Notes under the pieces: generated by a model | Database searches by the model: none | The model's input: only the letters and a program-made list of their open reading frames with translations | What the model was told of the DNA's origin: nothing | Assembly: GCA_964452105.1 (NCBI GenBank) | Contig: CAYVLI010000127.1 | Coordinates: 1 to 7,084 of the forward strand | Length of the DNA stretch: 7,084 nt | Direction: 5' to 3' | DNA from: CAYVLI01 sp964452105 [NCBI: uncultured Nitrospinota bacterium] | GTDB taxonomy: Bacteria; JAUXIQ01 | Part shown: piece after piece, positions 1 to 5,211 of the stretch | How the letters are laid out: every line of letters starts with the position of its first letter | Position numbering within the stretch: position 1 is the stretch's first letter | Position numbers and translations under genes: made by a program

Positions 1-55
1 AAGCTTTAAGCCGCTCTTCATCAACGGAGAATACCTGAACGTTAGTTACCACCAT
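1..55 (-). CDS. spoVG: SpoVG family regulator, N-terminal 18 codons only (runs off the left edge)
   Basis: Reading leftwards from the ATG at 55-53 gives MVVTNVQVFSVDEERLKA, which matches the start of SpoVG proteins (pattern M-x-V-T-x-V-x-V-x-x-V-x-E-E-x-L-K-A). SpoVG is a small (about 85-100 residue) nucleic-acid-binding regulator. It was named for sporulation in Bacillus but is widespread outside spore formers, including deltaproteobacteria. The frame is open upstream of this ATG into the end of ispE, so the start is chosen by family alignment. A possible Shine-Dalgarno GAAGG lies about 11 bases before it, which is rather far. It sits 74 bases downstream of ispE on the same strand, a neighbourhood also seen in Bacillus (ispE-purR-yabJ-spoVG) and some Gram-negatives. 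I see no convincing promoter or terminator in the gap, so co-transcription with ispE is likely. Only about a fifth of the protein is visible. Confidence 0.85.
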   Translation of the reverse strand, partial: MVVTNVQVFSVDEERLKA

Positions 56-129
56 TTCCAGGCCGACCTTCAAATAGCTGCTTTTTGAATAGATCGAAAA
101 AAAGAAACGTTGACCTTGCTCTTTTGGGC

Positions 130-1017
130 TTATGAAACACCATGGAAATTGTTACATATTTTAACCTTATCCAGAGTTTTAGTGAAAATAACGGTCCTGT
201 CCGAACCTTTTACCGCCTCCACCGCCTCCCTTGCCGAACTCTCTTCATCGAAGAGACCATAAACCGCAGGCCCGCTTCCAGACATGAGAGCCGCACGAGC
301 CTTCCCCTTTTCCAATAACTCAGTTTTTATTTGTTCTATTATCGGGTATCGCTCGAAGATTGCCAACTCCAAATCATTGCTCAGGAGGGGGCCCCAATGA
401 TTAATTTTCCCCTTTCTAATAGAGGATTGGATAATGCTAATATCATCAGCCTTTTTTGTCAATCCTAAATTTAAAACAGAATAAGCAAATGCCGCCGTTA
501 TCTCGAAATTCGGGACTACCAGGACCAGACATACGCCCTTCACCGGAGGCAGAGAACTTAATATTTCACCCCTGCCCCTGCCCGCCGCCGCTGGACCGCT
601 GAGAAAGAAAGGGACATCCGAACCGAGTGCGGCGGCGTGCTCCCGAAGCTTCTCAAGACCCAGGTTCAGGCCCCATAACTTGTTTAAAGCAAAGAGTGTA
701 GTGGCCGCATCACTGCTGCCTCCGCCGAGCCCTGCCGCCACTGGTATGCGTTTATCTATGGTTATCCGTACCCCTATCCCGGGGTTATAATGCTCCATCA
801 TCAGCGCAGCGGCACGGTATGCCAGGTTAGTCTCGCCTTCAGGGATGGGAAATCCGTGTGACTGCATCCGGATTCCATCCTTTGCCACGTCTAAGGTCAT
901 CTCATCGCAAAGATCGATGGCCTGAAAGATCGTGGCTATTTCGTGATAGCCGTCCGGGCGTTTACTCAAAACTCTCAAATGAAGGTTTATCTTGGCCGGG
1001 GATTTTAGAAAGAGCAT
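130..1017 (-). CDS. ispE: 4-diphosphocytidyl-2-C-methyl-D-erythritol kinase (GHMP kinase)
   Basis: This cytoplasmic kinase phosphorylates the 2-hydroxyl of CDP-methylerythritol with ATP, the fourth step of the MEP route to isopentenyl diphosphate. The 295 residues are a normal family length. Visible marks are SPAKINLHLRV at 6-16 (K9 in the place of the active-site lysine), RPDGYHEI at 20-27, the GHMP ATP-binding loop PVAAGLGGGSSDAA at 92-105, LGSDVPFF at 131-138 with the expected catalytic aspartate D134, and the C-terminal glycine motif SGSGPAVYGLF at 246-256. The usual GTARGxGRGE stretch reads AAAGRGRGE here, a mild variation. The ATG at 1017 puts PAKINL where the family has it, but no good Shine-Dalgarno precedes it. 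It follows the LolB-like gene after a 96-base gap full of hairpins and is followed by spoVG. The lolB-ispE adjacency is common in Proteobacteria. The identity is very secure. Confidence 0.97.
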   Translation of the reverse strand: MLFLKSPAKINLHLRVLSKRPDGYHEIATIFQAIDLCDEMTLDVAKDGIRMQSHGFPIPEGETNLAYRAAALMMEHYNPGIGVRITIDKRIPVAAGLGGGSSDAATTLFALNKLWGLNLGLEKLREHAAALGSDVPFFLSGPAAAGRGRGEILSSLPPVKGVCLVLVVPNFEITAAFAYSVLNLGLTKKADDISIIQSSIRKGKINHWGPLLSNDLELAIFERYPIIEQIKTELLEKGKARAALMSGSGPAVYGLFDEESSAREAVEAVKGSDRTVIFTKTLDKVKICNNFHGVS

Positions 1018-1037
1018 TTTATCATAAGGTATGTACT

Positions 1038-1061
1038 AAAAAAGTTGAACTCAAATCAACT
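1038..1061 (-). terminator. Weak terminator-like stem before ispE
   Basis: On the minus strand a 6-base stem AGTTGA/TCAACT with a 7-base loop is followed at once by a run of five T (1042-1038). This has the shape of an intrinsic terminator but the stem is AT-rich and short, so it would be inefficient. It lies between the LolB-like gene and ispE. It could lower read-through into ispE, or be chance. This is seen in sequence only; no activity is implied. Confidence 0.3.
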
Positions 1062-1077
1062 AAATGAACGTTTGTAT

Positions 1078-1107
1078 GCCGGTCGAAACGGCGCCGGACT
1101 TCCCGGC
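1078..1107 (-). other. Tandem GC-rich hairpins after the LolB-like gene
   Basis: Read on the minus strand, six bases past the stop codon of the lipoprotein gene, GCCGG-GAAGT-CCGGC (1107-1093) forms a 5-base all-GC stem with a 5-base loop. One base pair can be added by a G-U wobble. Next to it GCCG...CGGC (1092-1078) forms a second, 4-base stem. No T-run follows directly, so this is not a classic terminator by itself. It could protect the upstream mRNA end from 3' exonucleases or, with the stem at 1038-1061, part the expression of ispE from that of the genes before it. These roles are inference. Confidence 0.4.
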
Positions 1108-1113
1108 ACATCA

Positions 1114-1935
1114 TCAGCGGCGCTCTTGATTATCCAGGTTTATCACTTCCACACCTTTAGGGATCGGCAGGAGGAAGGCCGTCTTTGATATGCCTTTATT
1201 GACTTCCACGGAGATATGCTGCAGCGTTATTTCAACGCCCTGCGCGGGACGGGTTATTACTATCCTGGTAGGCAAGGCAAAGCCGTTGACATCACGATAC
1301 TCGTCGTATCTGAATTCAACCACAGGCACAGTATCGGAACCGTAGTACTTTATGGTTACCGGATGCAGGCTTTCAGGCTCGAGCCAGACCAGTCTTTCCG
1401 AATAAGGGCCGTCGCCGTTCGTTTGTGACAACAGATACATCCCCTCTTTCGGCAGGAAACTAAGCGCCTCTCTGCCGTATTTTCCTTCTTCAGGCAGATT
1501 CCCGGTGAGCAGCATCACCAGGTCGGCCACTCCCATATCGATGCCCAGAAAGTTCAACAGATTATGTGAAGAGAGCTTCCCTGTGAAATATTTTCCCTCC
1601 TCGGGATAGTATATCTTTATACCATCGGCGTTCGAAGCGAAGTAGGCGGATGTCTGTCCGAAAAACCCCAGTGTTTCCATACGAATATAAGGGCCTTTCT
1701 GAAGCAGGAGTATCTGGCGAAGGCCCGCTTTGCGTTCATCGGATTTAATAGTCAAGCGGGAAGAGGCGGTGAGATCATTAAAATATTCGCTCCTCTCCTG
1801 TAACTCTTTTTTCACCGATTCTATGTTCCTTTCCTGGACCGGCATTTGAGCGCGAGGAGGTTTCTGAGGCAAACTCGAGCAACCGAGTGAAACGATCAGC
1901 AGCATTGAACAGAGGAGCGTAAATAACCCCTTCAT
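1114..1935 (-). CDS. Outer-membrane lipoprotein, LolB/DUF4292-like
   Basis: The 273-residue product begins with a lipoprotein signal: a short basic start, a hydrophobic core (residues 4-17), and a lipobox-like SLGC with the lipidated cysteine at C19. Residue +2 is serine, not aspartate, which under the Escherichia coli sorting rule favours the outer membrane. A proline-rich linker (23-33) leads into a domain rich in alternating beta-strand pattern (about 58-265), with PYIRMETLGFFGQTSAYF (82-99), LLTGNLP (142-148) and LPTRIVITRP (221-230). This is the style of LolA/LolB-fold and DUF4292 proteins. LolB inserts lipoproteins arriving from LolA into the outer membrane. The LolB assignment leans on the TPR-lolB-ispE gene order as much as on sequence, and the protein is longer than LolB of E. 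coli (about 207 residues), so I give no symbol. Its ATG overlaps the TPR stop codon (ATGA, 1932-1935), and AAGGAG lies about 11 bases before it. Confidence 0.75.
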   Translation of the reverse strand: MKGLFTLLCSMLLIVSLGCSSLPQKPPRAQMPVQERNIESVKKELQERSEYFNDLTASSRLTIKSDERKAGLRQILLLQKGPYIRMETLGFFGQTSAYFASNADGIKIYYPEEGKYFTGKLSSHNLLNFLGIDMGVADLVMLLTGNLPEEGKYGREALSFLPKEGMYLLSQTNGDGPYSERLVWLEPESLHPVTIKYYGSDTVPVVEFRYDEYRDVNGFALPTRIVITRPAQGVEITLQHISVEVNKGISKTAFLLPIPKGVEVINLDNQERR

Positions 1936-3716
1936 CTCTTAGAGGTCTCCTTTTCCATAAAGTTTTTAAGTTTCTCTATCTTCTGGCTGGCATTCTTATC
2001 GTTCGGCTTTAACTTCAGAACTTTCTCCCACTGTTCCAATGCCTTTTGGTTCATCTTAAGTTTAAAATAGACATCTCCCATATGGTCCAGGACTGTAGTA
2101 TCATCAGGAATCAACGAAACGGCTTTCTCCATTTCTTCCATGGCCTCAGAAAGCATGCCCTTCTTGAAATATGCCCAGCCGAGACTATCCACGAAGTAGC
2201 CGTTCTCAGGCTCCAGCTCCAGGGCTTTCTTGATCAACTCCACCGATTCATCTAAATTCTCGCCCCTATCCGCATAAAGATAGCCTATGAAATTGTAAGC
2301 GCTCGAGTACTTCGGGTTTATGGTGATCACTCTTCGCATTTCCCGTACCGTGGCTTCCAATTTACCCAGTTTATCGTAAACCACTCCCAGATTGAAATGA
2401 TATTCTTCGTTGGCGTCGTCGAGTTCTACGGCTCTTTCTATTGCTGTTTCCGCCTGAGCGTATCTACCCATCCTATAATTGGTCATACCCAGAATAAACG
2501 ACACCCTAGGGTTCTCAGGTTCCAATCCCACCGCTTCTTCCAACAGGCTTATGGCCCTTTTATCGTTTTTCCGTTCGAGCTCGACTCTGCTGAGGTGTAT
2601 TCTTGCCTCTACGCTGTCCGGCTCAATCTTCAGCGCCTTTTCCAGTTCTTCGGCCGCCTCATTATAATTCTGCATCTCTTCATGTATGATGGCGACGTAC
2701 AGCATAATCCGCACGTTCGAGGGATTGGCTGAGAGCACTAACTGAAACTTTTCGAGAGCTTTAGCGTATTCCCCCTGTTCGAAATAAATCTGGCCTACCC
2801 TGGCCTGAAAATTAAAGTTTTCAGGTTCCTCCTCACTCAGCTCCTTGAACTGCTTCAGAGCTTTTTCCATATCCTCCTGCTTCAGGTATATTCTGCCGAT
2901 GAGTTCCTGAATCGCTCTGTTACGGGGGTTGCTTTCCAACATCTTTTTATAGATTTTCAGCGCATCCTCGAGCTTGCCCTGCCGTTCGTAAACCATACCC
3001 AGCGTGGTCAAGGCTTTATAGAAAGTGGGATTCTGCTCGATGGCTTTTTTTATATATTTTTCGGCCCGACTATAATCGCGCAGGTGGGCATGGAGTCTCC
3101 CCAGCGTATAGAGGCCCATGATCGAATTAGGTGATACTTTAAGCAGATTCTCGAAAACTTCTACAGCTTTATCCAACTTCCCATCATCCGCATACAATCC
3201 TCCCAGAGAAAGATAAACCTGTTCGTTCCCGGGATCTATCTCCTTTGCCCTGGAATACTGAGCTATAGCATCCTCCGTCTTGTTGAGACTGGCATACAGA
3301 TTGCCCAGAAGTATCCTGGCTTCGATATTATCTCCTTCCAGCCTCACCGCTTCCTCCGCTTCATCGACGGCTTCGCTTATCCTGCCCAATCTGGTATACA
3401 GGGTCGCAAGAGATATGTGCAGGAAAGAAGAGTCCGTGTCCAGCCTGATGGCCTTCTGGTATTCGCTCACGGCGCCATAGAAATCGTTCTTTAATTCGTA
3501 TATGCTGGCAAGAATGTAGCTGTAGTAAGAAGCGCCGCTGGGCGAGGATTTAACCTTCGACGCAAATTTTCCTGTGCCTTCTTCAGATACCTGGTGAGTC
3601 TTGTCCTTGGTGGCTAAAACGGAACTCCAGCCCAAATTACTCCCCGGATGATAATTCAAGGGGCCGAAAACAACAAACACCCAGGCTATAGCCGTCACAA
3701 ATAGAAAACGTCTCAT
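1932..3716 (-). CDS. Exported or membrane-anchored protein with about 15 TPR repeats
   Basis: The 594-residue product has a basic, hydrophobic start (residues 1-19) that should act as a signal peptide or an N-terminal membrane anchor; SVLA at 32-35 is a possible cleavage site. From about residue 64 to 574 it is a nearly unbroken array of 34-residue tetratricopeptide repeats, with one-residue drift near 472-506. I count about 15 by the recurring pattern of G/A-x-L/I-Y near helix A, A-x-x-x-(Y/F/L) in helix B, and a closing P-(E/D/N)-(N/S). The last part, with YLYADRGENLDESVELIKKA, SLGWAYFKKG and HMGDVYFKL, closely resembles the C-terminal end of TPR proteins encoded beside lolB in pseudomonads and betaproteobacteria. 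Such arrays are protein-binding scaffolds and no catalytic residues are expected. The partner is unknown; the tight coupling with the LolB-like gene suggests an envelope assembly role. A good Shine-Dalgarno (GGAAGGA) precedes the ATG, which overlaps the dciA-like stop by four bases. Confidence 0.9.
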   Translation of the reverse strand: MRRFLFVTAIAWVFVVFGPLNYHPGSNLGWSSVLATKDKTHQVSEEGTGKFASKVKSSPSGASYYSYILASIYELKNDFYGAVSEYQKAIRLDTDSSFLHISLATLYTRLGRISEAVDEAEEAVRLEGDNIEARILLGNLYASLNKTEDAIAQYSRAKEIDPGNEQVYLSLGGLYADDGKLDKAVEVFENLLKVSPNSIMGLYTLGRLHAHLRDYSRAEKYIKKAIEQNPTFYKALTTLGMVYERQGKLEDALKIYKKMLESNPRNRAIQELIGRIYLKQEDMEKALKQFKELSEEEPENFNFQARVGQIYFEQGEYAKALEKFQLVLSANPSNVRIMLYVAIIHEEMQNYNEAAEELEKALKIEPDSVEARIHLSRVELERKNDKRAISLLEEAVGLEPENPRVSFILGMTNYRMGRYAQAETAIERAVELDDANEEYHFNLGVVYDKLGKLEATVREMRRVITINPKYSSAYNFIGYLYADRGENLDESVELIKKALELEPENGYFVDSLGWAYFKKGMLSEAMEEMEKAVSLIPDDTTVLDHMGDVYFKLKMNQKALEQWEKVLKLKPNDKNASQKIEKLKNFMEKETSKR

Positions 3717-4201
3717 GATTTCCTTCCCGATTCGGATGTCCCCATCTTTTTTGCCAGAGCAGCCGATTTTATCATAATACTTTTAAGGACGTCCCGGCTC
3801 TCCTCATCTTTCAAATCCTTGAGGGTCTCGTTAATGGCCTCTAATTCCTCCGGTTCAGGCTCTGGAAAGCTACTGACATTTGGAAACCCTTCCTGCTTAA
3901 AAGACCTGCCATGCCTTGGATTTCCTAACCTGAAATATATTCTTCCTATGGCTTTACTGCCAAGCGCACCGTTAAGCTTATCAAGAAATTCCTGTTGCAG
4001 AGAGTTGAGCTGGTGAAGCCACATGGAATCGGAAACAGATACGAAAAGCGTATCGAAATTAATCCTTTCCGGTTGCGCAACTGCGGATATTCGCGGGCCG
4101 ACAGCTCTGTCCCATACCTCCCACACCTGGTGCTGCTGATACTTTTTGTATAACCCGAGCCCCTTCAGCATTTCGCTCAGCGTACTGCCCAAAGAAAACA
4201 T
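3713..4201 (-). CDS. DUF721 / DciA-like protein, probable replicative helicase loader
   Basis: The N-terminal region (about residues 5-95) fits DUF721: LxxMLKGLGLYKKYQ, VWEVWDRAVGPRI (26-38), a strand pair ending in VSVSDSMWLHQLNSL (54-68), then helix and strand IGRIYFRLG (85-93). DUF721 proteins of the DciA group help load or operate DnaB helicase in bacteria without DnaC or DnaI. A proline/glutamate linker (about 112-119) leads to a helical tail (119-152) that is common in deltaproteobacterial members, as I recall. I choose the ATG at 4201 (162 residues) because GGGGTGA lies seven bases before it. The frame opens at an ATG at 4246 (177 residues), but there GAGGT touches the start codon and a probable promoter lies too close. 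The gene starts a coupled group with the TPR and LolB-like genes. The family call is firm; the helicase-loading role is inferred from the family. Confidence 0.85.
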   Translation of the reverse strand: MFSLGSTLSEMLKGLGLYKKYQQHQVWEVWDRAVGPRISAVAQPERINFDTLFVSVSDSMWLHQLNSLQQEFLDKLNGALGSKAIGRIYFRLGNPRHGRSFKQEGFPNVSSFPEPEPEELEAINETLKDLKDEESRDVLKSIMIKSAALAKKMGTSESGRKS

Positions 4202-4208
4202 TTTAAAA

Positions 4209-4215
4209 TCACCCC
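4209..4215 (-). promoter_or_regulatory. Ribosome binding site that decides the dciA-like start
   Basis: On the minus strand GGGGTGA, one base from the GAGGTGA part of the ideal anti-16S match, stands seven bases before the ATG at 4201-4199. The other in-frame ATG at 4246 has GAGGT directly against it with no spacer. This favours the shorter, 162-residue protein. Confidence 0.7.
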
Positions 4216-4261
4216 GACTCAGAACTGGAATTCTGTCCCGGTACATACCTCATAATCTAAT

Positions 4262-4306
4262 AATATATCGCCGAAATCTGTTAATTTAAACAGCGCCTTT
4301 TGTCAA
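4262..4306 (-). promoter_or_regulatory. Probable internal promoter(s) for the dciA-like/TPR/lolB-like group
   Basis: The 67-base gap behind plsC holds two overlapping sigma-70-like readings on the minus strand. One pairs a perfect -35 TTGACA (4306-4301) with a weak -10 TAACAG (4283-4278) at 17 bases. The other pairs -35 TTTAAA (4290-4285, four of six) with -10 TATATT (4267-4262, five of six), also at 17 bases. The second would start RNA near 4255, leaving a leader of about 54 bases before the ATG at 4201, and would only just include the ATG at 4246. Plain sequence match; start site unproven. Confidence 0.5.
4278..4293 (-). promoter_or_regulatory. LexA-box-like dyad CTGT-N8-ACAG over the dciA promoter
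   Basis: The minus strand reads CTGTTTAAATTAACAG. The outer five bases on each side are perfect inverted repeats (CTGTT/AACAG) around an AT-only centre. This is the exact form CTGT-N8-ACAG of the SOS operator bound by LexA of gamma- and betaproteobacteria. It covers the second candidate -35 and the first candidate -10, a typical repressor position. Many deltaproteobacteria use other LexA operators, and lexA of this organism is not in view, so LexA binding is inference. Another repressor, or chance in AT-rich sequence, remains possible. Confidence 0.4.
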
Positions 4307-4313
4307 ATAATCT

Positions 4314-4982
4314 TCAAACCCTGCAGTTCTTTTCCCGCATATGCGCTATCCTTGACATGATTTCTTCTATTATTCTCTCGGATGCTTTCCTGGTATTCTC
4401 CATAACATAATACTTGTCCAGCTTCATCGATTCTCCGAAACAGACTTCGAGCCTCGTAAAAGGACGGAACATCTTTTTCCCTTTGGGCAACAACTTTTCT
4501 GTACCGCTCACCGTCACCGGGATGACGACAGGCCTGGCTTCGTATATCAACCTCCCCAATGCCCTGTTCCCCCTGCCCATGGAGCCGTCTTCGCTCCTGG
4601 TCCCCTCAGGGAATATCACTACCTTTTCCTCCTTCATAAGCCTGATGATGCGCCTCATTGCTCTTACATCCCCGCTCCCCCTCTTGACCGGGAAAGCGCC
4701 GAAAGCCTTCATCAATCCCCCCAGAAAAGGGATATCGAAGAGCTCCGCTTTGGCAGGAGCGTATGCCAGCTCTACAGGCCTGATGCGGAGACAGGCACTG
4801 GGGATCAAAAGGGGATCGAAGACGGAAAGATGATTGCTCACCAGGAGCGCCCCTCCGCCTCTGGGAACGTTTTCCTTACCCACCACTTTACAGGGGTTGA
4901 TAACACGGAAAAAAAGGAGCCGAACGAATAAATGGGCCAGCAGGATCAGTATCTTGTGCCAAATATTTAATTTTTTTTGCAT
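4314..4982 (-). CDS. plsC: 1-acyl-sn-glycerol-3-phosphate acyltransferase (PlsC family)
   Basis: Members of this family transfer an acyl chain to lysophosphatidic acid to give phosphatidic acid, the precursor of membrane phospholipids, at the inner face of the cytoplasmic membrane. All four acyltransferase blocks are visible in the 222 residues: the catalytic NHLSVFD (50-56; H51 and D56 form the HX4D pair), GAFPVKRGSGD (95-105), the phosphate-binding FPEGTRS (124-130) and VIPVTVSG (153-160). A hydrophobic segment at about residues 11-26 should anchor it in the membrane, with basic residues around it. The length is usual for PlsC. The start codon has only a weak Shine-Dalgarno. A strong candidate promoter lies about 60 bases upstream. 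It stands first in the leftward gene group, 67 or 112 bases before the dciA-like gene depending on the start chosen. The family is sure; exact acyl acceptor not shown. Confidence 0.92.
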   Translation of the reverse strand: MQKKLNIWHKILILLAHLFVRLLFFRVINPCKVVGKENVPRGGGALLVSNHLSVFDPLLIPSACLRIRPVELAYAPAKAELFDIPFLGGLMKAFGAFPVKRGSGDVRAMRRIIRLMKEEKVVIFPEGTRSEDGSMGRGNRALGRLIYEARPVVIPVTVSGTEKLLPKGKKMFRPFTRLEVCFGESMKLDKYYVMENTRKASERIIEEIMSRIAHMREKNCRV

Positions 4983-5044
4983 AATGGAACCAACAGATAA
5001 GGACCTTCACCAGACTCCCCATCGTAAAGAAGTTTTAGTTTAAA

Positions 5045-5073
5045 ATCATAGCATTACATTCCCCTTTATTCAA
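5045..5073 (-). promoter_or_regulatory. Sigma-70-type promoter for plsC (leftward)
   Basis: The minus strand has -35 TTGAAT (5073-5068, four of six), a 17-base spacer ending in TGC, and -10 TATGAT (5050-5045, five of six). The TG one base before the -10 makes it an extended -10 promoter. Transcription would begin near 5038 and give a leader of about 56 bases before the plsC ATG. Confidence 0.65.
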
Positions 5074-5105
5074 CAACAAAGGCAACTTTTCCCTCCATCT
5101 AATAA

Positions 5106-5134
5106 TTGACCAGCCCTCCCATGCATGATACAAT
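5106..5134 (+). promoter_or_regulatory. Sigma-70-type promoter for the phosphomannomutase gene (rightward)
   Basis: TTGACC (5106-5111, five of six), a 17-base spacer, and TACAAT (5129-5134, five of six) make a near-consensus promoter. RNA would begin near 5141, some 70 bases before the ATG at 5212. The spacer contains the 8-base palindrome CATGCATG (5120-5127), which might be a regulator site or chance. The -35 boxes of this promoter and the plsC promoter are 32 bases apart, back to back. Confidence 0.7.
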
Positions 5135-5211
5135 TAAATCTAACAGGTGAATACTTATTTTACGACCATAACTTTTCATTACCGTGTATAGCCTCAGAAA
5201 AAAGAACCGTT

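Noticed and set aside
110-115. Plus-strand TTGACC as a -35 box
   Set aside because: No -10 stands at 16-18 bases, and it would drive antisense RNA into the end of ispE.
56-129. tRNA-Gln gene between ispE and the next gene, as in some Proteobacteria
   Set aside because: The gap is only 74 bases and shows no cloverleaf or TTCGA-type T-loop with matching stems.
1020-1025. TATGAT just before ispE on the minus strand as a -10 box
   Set aside because: It ends three bases before the start codon, so transcription would begin inside the gene, and the -35 position (TTCAAC) is poor.
2397-2732. Plus-strand open frame of 111 codons, with smaller ones nearby
   Set aside because: It is antisense to the TPR array; the repeated codon pattern there produces open shadow frames.
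1932-3716. Periodic about 102-base similarity along the TPR gene as a DNA repeat
   Set aside because: The period is that of 34-residue protein repeats; the DNA copies are strongly diverged and are not a tandem repeat or CRISPR array.
4414-4833. Plus-strand open frame of 139 codons
   Set aside because: It is antisense to the catalytic part of plsC and shows no family features.
5147-5191. Short 14-codon leader frame (GTG to TAG) in the algC leader
   Set aside because: It has no ribosome binding site before the GTG, would start about six bases from the inferred transcript start, and has no run of control codons or attenuator stems.
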